Source of the DNA: UBA1672 sp050633505
GTDB taxonomy: Bacteria; Pseudomonadota; Alphaproteobacteria; Micavibrionales; Micavibrionaceae
Direction of reading: 5' to 3'
NCBI GenBank assembly: GCA_050633505.1
Contig: JBOEGQ010000003.1
Location: forward strand, 22,544-86,543
DNA: 64,000 bases
Each line of letters opens with the position of its first letter. Positions within the stretch are counted from its first letter, which is position 1. The translations under genes were made by a program, and so were the position numbers. Under the pieces are notes generated by a model that searched no databases, was not told where the DNA came from, and worked only from the letters and a program-made list of their open reading frames with translations. Shown here piece by piece: positions 18,090 to 27,667 of the stretch.

Positions 18090-19684
18090 TAAAAACTAAA
18101 GCTAGATTTAAGCTCAGAAGTATTTTACTCGTCGTAAATTTAACAGTTTTAATTTTACCGCTTGTTGGCCTTTTTTTCTTTCGTTTCTATGAAAATGTCC
18201 TTATTCAGCAAACTGAAAGTGAGCTTATTTCACAAGGCGCCGTTATTGCTGCAATCTATAAGAATGAAATAAAGAGTAGCATTTCTGCTGATGGAAGTTA
18301 TGGGATTTCTGCGGCTCCTGAGAGCTTAAATAACATTGATGAATATTACACCCCGATAAACCCACAGATAGATTTTTCTACTGCTCAATTACTTCCGTCA
18401 CGTCCTGATGGCGTTGTAAGCGTACAAACCAGTATCGCCGAAGAGAAGATAAAAGCTGTATTATCGCCGATTTTAGAAGATGCAAAAAGAACAACATTAT
18501 CGGGTGTTAGGGTTCTCAATTATCAAGGCATTGTTGTCGCAGGGCGTTCTGAGATAGGCGTTGATTTTTCAGGTGTATATGAGGTTGAAAAAGCCCTGTC
18601 GGGATATTACACAAGTGTTATACGCCAAAGGGTTTCAGACAACGCACCGCCTGCAATGGCATCTATTAGCCGCGGCACAGGAATTAGATTATTCGTGGCG
18701 TTTCCAATGATTGAGGATGGCCGTGTTTGGGGCGTTGTTTACTTATCCAGAACACCTCAAAACATATTAAAGCACCTGTATGCGGAGAAGGAGAAAGTCA
18801 TCATAGCAGGCTTAACGCTAGTCGCTTTAACACTCCTTATCGCATTACTGACTTCATATACAATTTCCAAACCCATTCATCGTCTTATTAGAAGAACAAG
18901 AGAGTTCTCAGAGGGGAACAAAGAAGCGTTCAGACAAGGGCGTGTATCTGATGTTCAAGAGATTGAATGGCTCTCACAGAGTTTCTCAAACATGGCAAAA
19001 TTATTGGATGATAGATCCGAATATATCAAAGATTTTGCAATGCATGTGTCACATGAATTTAAAACACCGATGACATCTATACAAGGATCAGCGGAACTTT
19101 TACTTGAGCATCTCGATGATATGGAAGACGAGAAAAAACGTAAATTTCTATCTAACATCATCACTGACAGTGACCGTTTGAAGCGCCTTGTAAAACGTCT
19201 GCTGGATTTGGCAAAGGCCGATAATGTTCAGGCAACACAGGAAATAAGTTCTATAAATCAGGTTCTTGAAGCCTTGGAAGGTCGATATAAAGATTTGGGG
19301 TTAACGCTGCAATTTGATCTTGATGATGAATATGTACATAGAATTAGCCGTGAACACCTTGAAACTATTTTCTCAAATCTATGTGATAACGCATTACAGC
19401 ATGGCGCTAGTAACATGAGTATTGAGGCCCAAGAAAATAAGGACGGTTTATCACTTATTATTTGTGATGACGGAACAGGAATTTCAAAGGCAAATCTAGA
19501 TAATGTATTCACTCCATTCTTCACAACAAGAAGGCAGGATGGAGGAACAGGTCTGGGTCTTGGTATTGTTCAATCACTTTTGCATACTCATGATGGTGAT
19601 ATTAAGGCCATCCAAAACGAAAGAGGTGCGTGCTTGTTCATCAATTTTTTTCAGAGAATAAATCTTACAATGGAGCAGCATTAG
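18086..19684 (+). CDS. Membrane sensor histidine kinase
   Basis: This is a 532-residue kinase. The first membrane span is at about 13-35, followed by a periplasmic sensor of roughly 200 residues. A second span (about 235-257, AGLTLVALTLLIALLTSYTI) leads into a HAMP segment (SKPIHRLIRRTREF). The phospho-acceptor His is in HVSHEFKTPMTSIQGSAEL. The ATPase domain has DNALQHG (N box), DDGTGIS (G1) and GGTGLGLGIV (G2). All catalytic motifs are intact. The layout resembles CreC-type kinases, though the signal is unknown. It overlaps the regulator stop by four bases and ends the operon. Confidence 0.96.
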   Translation: MIKTKARFKLRSILLVVNLTVLILPLVGLFFFRFYENVLIQQTESELISQGAVIAAIYKNEIKSSISADGSYGISAAPESLNNIDEYYTPINPQIDFSTAQLLPSRPDGVVSVQTSIAEEKIKAVLSPILEDAKRTTLSGVRVLNYQGIVVAGRSEIGVDFSGVYEVEKALSGYYTSVIRQRVSDNAPPAMASISRGTGIRLFVAFPMIEDGRVWGVVYLSRTPQNILKHLYAEKEKVIIAGLTLVALTLLIALLTSYTISKPIHRLIRRTREFSEGNKEAFRQGRVSDVQEIEWLSQSFSNMAKLLDDRSEYIKDFAMHVSHEFKTPMTSIQGSAELLLEHLDDMEDEKKRKFLSNIITDSDRLKRLVKRLLDLAKADNVQATQEISSINQVLEALEGRYKDLGLTLQFDLDDEYVHRISREHLETIFSNLCDNALQHGASNMSIEAQENKDGLSLIICDDGTGISKANLDNVFTPFFTTRRQDGGTGLGLGIVQSLLHTHDGDIKAIQNERGACLFINFFQRINLTMEQH

Positions 19685-19862
19685 CTGAGATTATTCTTTA
19701 TGGCACGGCCTTGCTTCACCCCTATAAGGTGTGTTGTGTTTACAGAACATTCTTTCGGTTGTATAAGGTTTAAGGTCATTTTCGACCTAAAGCAGACGTT
19801 CGCGAAGTGGACACCTTGTTTATAAGGAGTCTACATAACAATCTCAAAAAGGAAGTAAACAA

Positions 19863-20663
19863 ATGACTGTTGCCAATGACATATCATTTACCAAAGTTGA
19901 CAAAAAGTTCATTCCAAAAGCCAGAGGTGTTAAAGAAGTCCAAATACAAAATTCCACGCCTGACCACGATTGTGCACAAGGACGATTGCGTATGGAATCT
20001 GTAGGTAATGCCCGCTACGGAAAAAAGCACCCGATTTTGACGAAAAACGGCGAAACTGTAGGTGCTGTGAAGGACGGTTTCAGATCTGTCGGGTATACAT
20101 ATTGTTTTGTGTATTCTGATGTGGCTGCTGCATTCGCTATTACCCATTCATACTTTCGTTCAACCAAAGACTGTTTGTCATTTTTAGGGCCGGATGGTCG
20201 TTTTGGCTTATTCGATAGCACACCGAAGTTCATGCCTCTTAATACTATTGTTCTTGGCTCCGGTTGGAATGACCAAACTAAAGGATTTATGCTTCTAAGA
20301 GAAGGTGAACGTCTAGTCATCGTTAGTTCCGTTGGGATAGCAACTGTTGATATGCGCAATCGAAGCTTGGTTGGAATGATTGAATTTGAGCGCACAGGTT
20401 ATGATTTGGTATGTGATATGTCGCCAGTGGTAGATAACATCGCTGTTGCTGCATGCAGCTACCTGCATGACGACCCTGTAACAGGGGAGCCTAAATATGA
20501 AAACTATTTGAGAGTTTATGATGTGTATGAAGGTAGGCTCCTAGGGGAAACGGATTTAGGCTCTCTCAATCGAGGCTGGCAGCAATTGCGTTATAGCGAT
20601 TGCGGCCGCTATTTGAATGTAATATGCAAGGAAGAAAATATAGTTCTCGAAATGACATCGTGA
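19863..20663 (+). CDS. Unrecognised protein with propeller-like repeats
   Basis: This is a 266-residue cytoplasmic protein with a good ribosome binding site (AAAGGAAG). Repeated short beta units such as FLGPDGRFGLFDS, SVGIATVDMRNRSLVG and LRVYDVYEGRLLGET look like blades of a WD40- or YVTN-type beta propeller. No signature was strong enough to name. It stands alone between the kinase operon and the tRNA gene. The 178 bases before it show two copies of TATAAGG but no defined promoter. Confidence 0.65.
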   Translation: MTVANDISFTKVDKKFIPKARGVKEVQIQNSTPDHDCAQGRLRMESVGNARYGKKHPILTKNGETVGAVKDGFRSVGYTYCFVYSDVAAAFAITHSYFRSTKDCLSFLGPDGRFGLFDSTPKFMPLNTIVLGSGWNDQTKGFMLLREGERLVIVSSVGIATVDMRNRSLVGMIEFERTGYDLVCDMSPVVDNIAVAACSYLHDDPVTGEPKYENYLRVYDVYEGRLLGETDLGSLNRGWQQLRYSDCGRYLNVICKEENIVLEMTS

Positions 20664-20889
20664 GTTTTTGAGTGGTAATAAAGCCGTGATATCGAGTCAT
20701 ATATAAGAATTCTCACAGGCTCGAACTGTGCTTTATAAACTCAGTAAATACTTTGCGAGGACACTGTCTATTTTGACCCTAGAGGAGTTGAACCGGAAAA
20801 TCGATGAAAATCAGAGGGTTAGATTTGTTTTAGCCCGCGGTCACTTTGGGTGTTTGGAAAACCTTCTTTAAAATCAATGAGGTAGGTTA

Positions 20890-20975
20890 TGGTGGGCCTG
20901 GCCGGACTTGAACCGGCACGTCCATACGGACAACAGATTTTAAGTCTGCAGCGTCTACCATTCCGCCACAGGCCC
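20890..20975 (-). tRNA. tRNA-Leu, anticodon TAA
   Basis: The 86-nt gene folds as a class II tRNA. The acceptor arms GGGCCTG and CAGGCCC pair. The D-arm contains GGCGGAATGGTAGACGC. The anticodon loop CTTAAAA lies between GCAGA and TCTGT. A long variable arm (GTCCGTATGGAC) and the T-arm CCGGTTCAAGTCCGG follow. The CCA end is encoded. The anticodon TAA reads UUA and UUG. Confidence 0.95.
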
Positions 20976-21088
20976 AGTCCCTTGTTTAAGAGAGGCTGGG
21001 AATTATATAATCCAGTTATACTAGATATGCAATCTCCGAAAAAAATAAAATGTAATTATATGTATTTTTTCGGATCTATGATGATTGT

Positions 21089-21706
21089 CTATGCTTTGCT
21101 AAGTAGGGCAGGGGCGTAGATATTAATAGCGCGCGTGAGAGTGGGGAGAATAGTTTTCGGAAACACCTTTAGTCCGATTTTGATAACTTGATCCATAATG
21201 ATGACAGGTGTGTTAAGCGCACCTTTGATGATAATGGGTTGTTTTGACATGCTGTGTACTGTGCCGTTACTTTCAATAAACGCACAGCCATCCATGTTTT
21301 CAGTCAGATGAAAGTCCAGATCAAAGCAAGACATGCTTGAGAAAATACATTGTGTTATGTCGCATCCTTCGATCAATGTTGCCCCGAAATCGGCACTCCT
21401 GAAGTCGCTATTGTGTAGATTAGAGTATGAAAGGCAGCTATTATAAAGGGCGCAGTTATAGAATATCGAGCCATGCAAATCGGATTCAGAAAGGTTTATA
21501 CCACTTAAATTACAGCCTCCTAAATAAGCGCCGGGCATTTGCGCGCCGTCTAAGTTTGCGTTAGACAGGTTTGTGTTGCGTAAATCAATGTGGCTTAAAT
21601 CTATATTTTGTCGAACGGCTTCTTCGAGGCAGGCAATGAAAGATGTATAGTAACCGGAAAAAAGTGTTTTTTGGTTGGTATGTGTCTTTAAAATATAGTG
21701 TCTCAT
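21089..21706 (-). CDS. Pentapeptide-repeat protein
   Basis: This is a 205-residue protein. Residues about 38-120 are pentapeptide repeats of the A(D/N)LxX type, for example LSNANLDGAQMPGAYLGG, SGINLSESDLHG and SNLHNSDFRSADF. They predict a right-handed square beta helix. The C-terminal 70 residues (SKQPIIIKGALNTPVIIMDQ) form a separate domain. No export signal is seen. Such helices act as DNA mimics, scaffolds or effectors, and the sequence does not decide. It lies downstream of the tRNA gene on the same strand's upstream side and has its own leader, which is very AT-rich. Confidence 0.88.
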   Translation of the reverse strand: MRHYILKTHTNQKTLFSGYYTSFIACLEEAVRQNIDLSHIDLRNTNLSNANLDGAQMPGAYLGGCNLSGINLSESDLHGSIFYNCALYNSCLSYSNLHNSDFRSADFGATLIEGCDITQCIFSSMSCFDLDFHLTENMDGCAFIESNGTVHSMSKQPIIIKGALNTPVIIMDQVIKIGLKVFPKTILPTLTRAINIYAPALLSKA

Positions 21707-21918
21707 GGTTGTCTCCTCACACGTTGAATTGTGTGATAGTTGAAGTAATGAAAAAGATATGTCAAATATTTTTGCATGTTTTTACTTGAAATTCTTTTTT
21801 GACTGTATAATTTTTAAGTAATATCAATGATTTAATTGTTATGTTATATAAGTTTTTTTTAATAAACAAAATTTCAGAAATGAATTCATATGTATTCGAT
21901 TAAATGTAGGTTACGCGT

Positions 21919-23763
21919 ATGCATGATCTGAAAAATGGAAAAGATGTTATTCAGGGGTATCTTTCTACCTTGCCGTTAACTGCGGGTGTTTACCGCATGA
22001 TATCTGAACAAGATGAGGTGCTTTACGTTGGTAAGGCCAAAGCCCTAAGGAATCGAGTTCGTTCTTATACGCATGTGGAGAAGTTGCCATACCGGCTTCA
22101 AAACATGGTGTCTTTAACGACGAAGATGGAGTTTATCAATACCGAAACAGAAGCCGAGGCTCTGATCCTTGAGGCAAATCTGATTAAAAAATATAAGCCG
22201 CGTTTTAATATTTTGCTGCGGGATGATAAATCCTTTCCATACATTCTTGTTCGGAAGGATCATGATTTTCCACAAATACTAAAACATAGAGGGGCAAAAA
22301 CAATAAAAGGGGACTATTTTGGCCCGTTCCCGAGTGCGGGAGACGTGAACCGTACAGTGACTATCCTGCAAAAGGGGTTTTTGTTGCGCAATTGTAGTGA
22401 TAGTTATTTTGAAAATCGTGACAGGCCGTGTTTGCAGTACCATATAAAACGCTGTTCTGCACCGTGTATTGGTTTGATTTCTCAAGATGAATATAAGAAA
22501 CAAGTCGATGCAGTCCATGATTTTATGACGGGGAAAAGCGACGCCATAAAGGAAACCTTATCGGATGAAATGCAAAGTGCCAGTGAAGCTATGGACTTTG
22601 AGCGTGCCGCAGTTTATCGAGATCGAATTAGAGCGCTTAGCAGCATTCAAGCTAAACAGGATATAAATAGTGATATATCAGATGCAGATGTGATTGCCTG
22701 CGTACAAAAAGATGGGGTTAGCTGCGTTCAGGTATTCTTTTATAGGGGCGGGCGCAATCTTGGGAACCGTTCATATTTTCCGCGACATGGAAAGGGAGAA
22801 GAGCCCGAGAGCGTGTTGAGTGCCTTCATTACGCAATTTTATTACAACAAAACCATGCCCAGAGAGGTCGTTCTAAATCACGTTCTGGAAGATAAGGACT
22901 TGATTGAAGAGGCATTTTCAATTCGTGAAGAGCGGAAGATACAGCTCATGCATCCTCAACGCGGGAAATATAAACGTGTTCTCGATTTTGTTACAACCAA
23001 TGCACATGAAGCATTGAAACGGCATCTATCCTTTTCTGAAACAAGGCTTAAACTACGCAGTAAATTGGCAGACTTATTCGGACTGGATGATGTTCCGAAG
23101 CGCATTGAGATATATGATAACAGTCATATATCGGGAACCAATATGGTTGGTGCGATGGTTGTTGAGGGGCAAGAAGGCTTTAATAAGAAGGCATACCGCA
23201 AATTTAATATTAGAGATGCCGCCTCAAGTGATGACTATGGCATGATGCGAGAGGTTCTCTCTCGCCGCTTTAAGCGTGCCTTAGAAAATGGAGAAGGGCC
23301 AGGTAATGAAAGCTGGCCGGATCTGTTGTTGATTGATGGTGGATTAGGGCAGCTTAATGTCTGTCTCGAGGTTTTAGAGGAATATGGCATTCGTGATGAT
23401 TTGGCGATTGTGGCGATTGCAAAAGGTGAAGACCGAAATGCGGGGAGGGAAAAATTCTTTATGCCAGAAACGGAGATGTTCCAATTGCCTCCTCATGACC
23501 CTGTACTGCATTACCTTCAACGTCTTCGTGATGAGGCACACCGCTTTGCTATTGGCTCTCACCGTGCACGTCGATCAAAGGAAATGATAACATCCCCATT
23601 GGATCAAATTGAGGGGATAGGGGGCAAGCGAAAAAAAGCATTATTGACCTATTTTGGGTCTGCAAAAGATGTGCAAGGTGCGGCAATAGATGATCTGCAA
23701 AAGGTGGATGGTATTTCTCGTTCTTTGGCAGAAAAAATTTATAATTATTTCCACGAATCGTGA
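21919..23763 (+). CDS. uvrC: Excinuclease ABC subunit C
   Basis: This is a 614-residue protein of normal UvrC length. The GIY-YIG nuclease domain is at the start (TAGVYRMISEQDEVLYVGKAKALRNRVRSY across residues 20-50). A Cys-containing segment (RPCLQYHIKRCSAPC) follows, then the UVR domain near 210-245 (EAMDFERAAVYRDRI) and the RNase H-like C-terminal nuclease (EIYDNSHISG, LLLIDGGLGQL, AIAKGEDR). Two helix-hairpin-helix motifs close it (IEGIGGKRKKALL, VDGISRSLAEKI). With UvrA and UvrB it makes both incisions in nucleotide excision repair. The start is the first ATG; the upstream region is AT-rich without a strong Shine-Dalgarno. Confidence 0.98.
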   Translation: MHDLKNGKDVIQGYLSTLPLTAGVYRMISEQDEVLYVGKAKALRNRVRSYTHVEKLPYRLQNMVSLTTKMEFINTETEAEALILEANLIKKYKPRFNILLRDDKSFPYILVRKDHDFPQILKHRGAKTIKGDYFGPFPSAGDVNRTVTILQKGFLLRNCSDSYFENRDRPCLQYHIKRCSAPCIGLISQDEYKKQVDAVHDFMTGKSDAIKETLSDEMQSASEAMDFERAAVYRDRIRALSSIQAKQDINSDISDADVIACVQKDGVSCVQVFFYRGGRNLGNRSYFPRHGKGEEPESVLSAFITQFYYNKTMPREVVLNHVLEDKDLIEEAFSIREERKIQLMHPQRGKYKRVLDFVTTNAHEALKRHLSFSETRLKLRSKLADLFGLDDVPKRIEIYDNSHISGTNMVGAMVVEGQEGFNKKAYRKFNIRDAASSDDYGMMREVLSRRFKRALENGEGPGNESWPDLLLIDGGLGQLNVCLEVLEEYGIRDDLAIVAIAKGEDRNAGREKFFMPETEMFQLPPHDPVLHYLQRLRDEAHRFAIGSHRARRSKEMITSPLDQIEGIGGKRKKALLTYFGSAKDVQGAAIDDLQKVDGISRSLAEKIYNYFHES

Positions 23764-24018
23764 TAATTTATTTCAATATTATGTCTTATCCCTATGGTTT
23801 GATTGTATTTTTTCATAAAATTAGAACAAAAAATTAGAACTGTTTAGAATCAAACGGTTGTATTTTTCCTTGGGGAAAACCTCGAATCATATCTTGCAGC
23901 ATACGGTATGGCATGATAGCTTTTTCTCAATTCAGTAAATGTTGAACACAAAAGTTAAACGTATGCACTTCGTGCAGGCGTGAGGCCGCAATATACATAA
24001 CGGAAAGGTGCTAAAATA

Positions 24019-24846
24019 ATGTTTCATCGCGTGAAATCAGAAGTTCAGGAAAATGAACATGACAGTCAGGGTAAACAGCCCACATATCGTCATGAGGACA
24101 ATACACATACGGCAACCGCCCGTCAGGAAAATGGAGCATCTGATGCACCGGCTTCGCGCTCTTACAGCCCGGTTAGCGAAAAAACACAATCTGAAGAAAC
24201 ACCAGTACGAGGAAAATATGCAATGGAAAAAGAAGAACGCGTAAGTGAACAGGAAACAACATCGTACAAGCCGTCTGTGCCTCGTCCGAGCTATGGCGGT
24301 GGATCATCATCGTATGGTGGCGGATCCTCTTCATCATCTTACACAGCACCAGAAGCGCCAGCTTATCCGTCAGGCGGAAGTGACCGCACATTAACAATCG
24401 GCCGTGGCATTAATATGTCAGGTGAGATTGATGCTTGTGATCACTTGCTTGTTGAAGGAACGGTTGAAGCTGCGTTGAAGGGCGCAAAGGTTCTTGATAT
24501 CGCGGAAAGCGGTACATTTTATGGGACTGTTGAAATTGAAGAAGCAACAATCGCAGGTCGTTTCGAAGGTGATATCACTGTTAACGGACGTCTTACACTG
24601 AAAGCCTCTGGCGTGATCACCGGATCAATCGCATATCGTGAGCTTGAAGTAGAAGCAGGCGCAATGTTGGATGGTCGTATGACACCAATGAAGGGAAACG
24701 TTGATCCTAAGGCTGCGGAAAACTACCGTAAAGGTACAGAAGCTTCTGCGATGGCCAAAGCAAAGGAAATCGTTGGAAAAAAGGATGATAGGGAGCCAGC
24801 GAATACAGAACGTGGTCTGTTTTCAAAGGCGCATGCATCTTATTAA
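24019..24846 (+). CDS. Bactofilin family cytoskeletal protein
   Basis: This is a 275-residue protein. The first 120 residues are polar and disordered, with a Ser/Gly/Tyr-rich stretch (SYGGGSSSYGGGSS). Residues about 128-235 are the bactofilin core: TIGRGINMSGEI, DHLLVEGTVEA, ESGTFYGTVEIEEATIAG, FEGDITVNGRLTL, GVITGSIAYREL. The repeating beta turns stack into a right-handed beta helix that polymerises without nucleotide. GGAAAGG lies upstream of the ATG. It is monocistronic, bounded by a terminator, and not next to a peptidoglycan hydrolase as some bactofilins are. Roles elsewhere include cell shape, stalks and polar localisation. Confidence 0.93.
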   Translation: MFHRVKSEVQENEHDSQGKQPTYRHEDNTHTATARQENGASDAPASRSYSPVSEKTQSEETPVRGKYAMEKEERVSEQETTSYKPSVPRPSYGGGSSSYGGGSSSSSYTAPEAPAYPSGGSDRTLTIGRGINMSGEIDACDHLLVEGTVEAALKGAKVLDIAESGTFYGTVEIEEATIAGRFEGDITVNGRLTLKASGVITGSIAYRELEVEAGAMLDGRMTPMKGNVDPKAAENYRKGTEASAMAKAKEIVGKKDDREPANTERGLFSKAHASY

Positions 24847-24859
24847 TTCATACGAAAGG

Positions 24860-24895
24860 CAGGCTCATACAGCGAATATTGCGTGAGCCTGTTTT
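24860..24895 (+). terminator. Intrinsic terminator after the bactofilin gene
   Basis: CAGGCTCA pairs with TGAGCCTG, and the loop can extend the stem (GCGAATATTGCG). TTTTC follows the stem. Confidence 0.75.
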
Positions 24896-24961
24896 CTTGA
24901 TTTTTTATAAAATGTGTGGTGGCAATTTAATGCCCATATCCCTATGTTACGAAGAACGAAG

Positions 24962-24984
24962 CCGGACTTTTTGTCCGGTTTTTT
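24962..24984 (+). terminator. Second intrinsic terminator
   Basis: The stem CCGGAC / GTCCGG with a five-T loop is followed by six T. It lies between the bactofilin and the gene at 25057, about 100 bp past the first terminator. Confidence 0.75.
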
Positions 24985-25056
24985 GTTGCTTTTTTTAATG
25001 GGGGGGATTTAAGGTGTTTTGCAAGGGTTTGTATAAAATGAGAAAAGGTTGTCGCT

Positions 25057-25698
25057 ATGATTGATGATGGTGCTAATGAGAATGTTAATGTCGGTATATC
25101 TGTTGAAGATGACGAGAATGCTAGATCGTATGTTGTGAAGAACAATCAAATTATCAGAATTCTTGAATTAGAAGAGAATCCTTTAACCATACCGGAAGTG
25201 CAAGAAGAGGGTGTCGTTGTTGCTTTGGCGAGGAGTGAAGCTGAAGCACTTCAGCTTGCCAGTGAACCGAGAGGTGATTTTGGTGAAGGGCCTTTGGTAG
25301 AAACAAGTCAGAAAGTAAAGCCTATAACACATCACTTTGTTGTGGCTCTTTCTAGGGACGAAATGGATATCGAAGTAGATCTTTTACGTCGTTTAGACGA
25401 TGTTGAGGAGGGGATAGATGTTGCGATTATTGAGGCGACAAGTGAGAAAGACGCTATGTATATGGCTGTGGATATTCTAAATGAGCGTGCTTTAGAAGAT
25501 CACTTTAGCAGCGCCCTCTCTTTTCGAGTTCCAGAAATGGTTACATTGGAATTTGATGGGGGAGATGTTGTTTTAGGCACCAGAGAACCAACGCAAGACG
25601 AAATTGAGTCTGTACAATCAACTCTTGCAGAAAGAAAAAATGAAGTAGCGTGCGAAAGACAAAACGCGATAGATCTTGGCCCGGGTTTTTCTATGTAG
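25057..25698 (+). CDS. Unrecognised acidic 213-residue protein
   Basis: The product is strongly acidic and cytoplasmic, with no signal or membrane span. Two segments look like diverged copies of one unit: VVVALARSEAEALQLASE (about 48-65) and VAIIEATSEKDAMYMAVD (about 127-144). This suggests an internal duplication of an alpha/beta unit. No family was recognised. Its last eight bases overlap the end of the convergent nth gene. AAAGG lies upstream of the ATG. Confidence 0.65.
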   Translation: MIDDGANENVNVGISVEDDENARSYVVKNNQIIRILELEENPLTIPEVQEEGVVVALARSEAEALQLASEPRGDFGEGPLVETSQKVKPITHHFVVALSRDEMDIEVDLLRRLDDVEEGIDVAIIEATSEKDAMYMAVDILNERALEDHFSSALSFRVPEMVTLEFDGGDVVLGTREPTQDEIESVQSTLAERKNEVACERQNAIDLGPGFSM

Positions 25699-26329
25699 TC
25701 TTATCTTTAAAAGTGCATAAATCGTAGACGGGGCATTTCTCGCATTCGGGCTTACGTGCCTTACAAGTATAACGCCCTAACAGGATAAGCCAGTGATGGG
25801 CATGCATTGCAAATTCATCCGGCACAACTTTTAACAGTTTTTGCTCTACCTGATCCGGTGTTTTACCACTTGCCATTTTAGTTCGGTTGGATACGCGGAA
25901 TATGTGGGTGTCCACAGCCATTGTTGGTTGATGAAAGGCGATGTTTAGAACGACATTCGCTGTTTTTCTGCCAACACCGGGCAGGGACATTAAGGCCTCT
26001 CGTGTGTCGGGGATGTGGCTATTATGTTCATTAACCAGAATTTCTGCCATTGCAATAACGTTTTTGGCCTTGTTATTGTAAAGGCCAATCGTTTTTATAT
26101 GCTCCTTTAACCCTTCCAGTCCAAGGCTTAACATCTTTTCAGGTGTATCTGCGATTGGCCATAGGTCTTTGGTCGCCTTATTTACACCTGCGTCAGTTGC
26201 TTGTGCGGATAAGGTTACAGCAACCAAAAGGGTGTAGGCATTGGTGTATTCCAGATCGCTTTTGGGTTCTGGGTCGATTGCGTGTAATCGCTTAAAAAAT
26301 TCATGGATATTTTCACGTTTCATAGGCAT
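25691..26329 (-). CDS. nth: Endonuclease III (DNA glycosylase/AP lyase)
   Basis: This is a 212-residue enzyme of normal length. The helix-hairpin-helix LPGVGRKTANVVL contains the catalytic Lys. The catalytic Asp is in VDTHIFRV. The C-terminus has four cysteines spaced C-x6-C-x2-C-x5-C (CKARKPECEKCPVYDLC) that ligate a 4Fe-4S cluster. It removes oxidised pyrimidines in base-excision repair. A start at Met3 is possible. It diverges from the alkyltransferase gene across about 33 bp, so two repair genes share one promoter region. Confidence 0.97.
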   Translation of the reverse strand: MPMKRENIHEFFKRLHAIDPEPKSDLEYTNAYTLLVAVTLSAQATDAGVNKATKDLWPIADTPEKMLSLGLEGLKEHIKTIGLYNNKAKNVIAMAEILVNEHNSHIPDTREALMSLPGVGRKTANVVLNIAFHQPTMAVDTHIFRVSNRTKMASGKTPDQVEQKLLKVVPDEFAMHAHHWLILLGRYTCKARKPECEKCPVYDLCTFKDKTT

Positions 26330-26362
26330 GATAAAGCCATATCACAAAATATGAGGTAAGTC

Positions 26363-26884
26363 ATGGACCGTATAATTTATGGATTTTACACTGCGCCAAT
26401 GGGCGAGATGATTATCGGAAAAACACCAAAGGGGCTTTGTTGGCTTGGTTTTATGGTTGAAGGCTATAAAGGCGATGGCTTGTCTCGGATGAAGTCCCAC
26501 TTTAAAAGCTATGAGCTTGTTGAGGACTCGTCAGAAATTTCTGATTTGGGTGATGAAATTATTGCGAAATGGAAGAATGGGCAGGAGGCTGATGTGAATG
26601 TCGACTTGCATGGCAGTACATTTCAAAAGTCTGTTTGGAAAGCTTTACTGGATATCCATAAGGGGCAGGTGAAGTCTTATGGGGATGTTGCCAATGACAT
26701 TGGTGCACCAAAAGCAGCCAGAGCAGTCGGTAGTGCAGTAGGGGAAAACCCGGTATCTTTGATTATCCCCTGCCATCGTGTTGTCCAGAAATCCGGAGCG
26801 CTTGGAAATTATGGGTGGGGAGTTGAATTAAAGCGTGAGATCCTAAAGTCGGAGGGGATTGATATCCAATCTATCAAAGGTTAA
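26363..26884 (+). CDS. ogt: Methylated-DNA--protein-cysteine S-methyltransferase
   Basis: This is a 173-residue protein with a short N-terminal domain. The C-terminal active-site domain has TFQKSVWKALLDIHKGQVKSYG, the recognition helix GAPKAARAVGSAVGENP, and the suicide cysteine in IPCHRVVQKSG. It transfers alkyl groups from O6-alkylguanine to its own Cys. There is no Ada regulatory domain, so Ogt-like is the best name. It overlaps the 3' end of the convergent dapB gene by 11 bp. Confidence 0.95.
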   Translation: MDRIIYGFYTAPMGEMIIGKTPKGLCWLGFMVEGYKGDGLSRMKSHFKSYELVEDSSEISDLGDEIIAKWKNGQEADVNVDLHGSTFQKSVWKALLDIHKGQVKSYGDVANDIGAPKAARAVGSAVGENPVSLIIPCHRVVQKSGALGNYGWGVELKREILKSEGIDIQSIKG

Positions 26885-27647
26885 GTACATCTCTCATTGA
26901 GTATAGTCCAGGCTCTTTTCCTTCAACCCATGTTGCCGCGTGTAGGGCACCTTTGGCATAAATGTTGCGGTTTGTTGACTTATGTGCCAGTTCCAGTCGT
27001 TCACCTTCACCATAGAAAAAGACGGTGTGTTCACCAACAACATCACCACCGCGTGCAACAGAAAACCCGATTTTTCCTTTTTCACGTGCACCGATTTGGC
27101 CGTGACGGTCATAATCGGCTAGATTTTCAAGACTGTTTCCGCGTCCTGTTGCTGCAGAACGTCCAAGGGCGAGCGCAGTGCCGGATGGGGCATCAACTTT
27201 GTATTTATGGTGGCTTTCGAAAATCTCTATATCCCATTCATCTTTCAAACGCTGGGCGGCTTGTTCAACAAGGGCACATAATAAGTTTACGCCGACACTC
27301 ATATTCGCGGCGTAGACAATGGGAGCTTTTGTTGCCGCTTCTCTGATCATGGTTTCATCCTGCTCCGACAATCCGGTTGTTCCGATGATAAGAGCGGTAT
27401 TATGTTTTACGGCAAGTTTTGCGTGATTAAGAGTGCCTTCAGGCAAAGTGAAATCGATAATAACGTCTGATTTTTCAAAGAGTTCATCTTCATCATCCGT
27501 TGTAAAAAACGTATCCGGCAGATCCGCGCTGTTCCGCGCAGAACCACCAGCCAGTTCCAGCCCGTTCTGTGTCCAGTTTCCTGACATAAGCTCTTCTATA
27601 AGGACTTTGCCAACACGACCATTACATCCAACGATACCGACCTTCAT
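26874..27647 (-). CDS. dapB: 4-hydroxy-tetrahydrodipicolinate reductase
   Basis: This enzyme of about 257 residues opens with the nucleotide-binding motif VGIVGCNGRVGK. It contains the family active-site signature ESHHKYKVDAPSGTAL. It reduces the dihydrodipicolinate precursor in the lysine and diaminopimelate pathway. The start chosen is the Met before KVGIVG. An upstream TTG at 27680 would add eleven residues and overlap dnaJ, which is less likely. It follows dnaJ on the same strand and is probably read from the dnaK operon. The gene ends inside the ogt 3' end. Confidence 0.96.
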   Translation of the reverse strand: MKVGIVGCNGRVGKVLIEELMSGNWTQNGLELAGGSARNSADLPDTFFTTDDEDELFEKSDVIIDFTLPEGTLNHAKLAVKHNTALIIGTTGLSEQDETMIREAATKAPIVYAANMSVGVNLLCALVEQAAQRLKDEWDIEIFESHHKYKVDAPSGTALALGRSAATGRGNSLENLADYDRHGQIGAREKGKIGFSVARGGDVVGEHTVFFYGEGERLELAHKSTNRNIYAKGALHAATWVEGKEPGLYSMRDVLNL

Positions 27648-27667
27648 CGTAAAACTTCCCTTATCTT

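Noticed and set aside
20722..20871. Short open frame ending before the tRNA gene (LTLEELNRKI...)
   Set aside because: It has no ATG and only a GTG within the frame, no ribosome binding site, and is too short to identify; it may be a remnant but cannot be supported.
20890..21706. tRNA-Leu as an attachment site for an integrated island
   Set aside because: No direct repeat of the tRNA 3' end and no integrase were found in the window.
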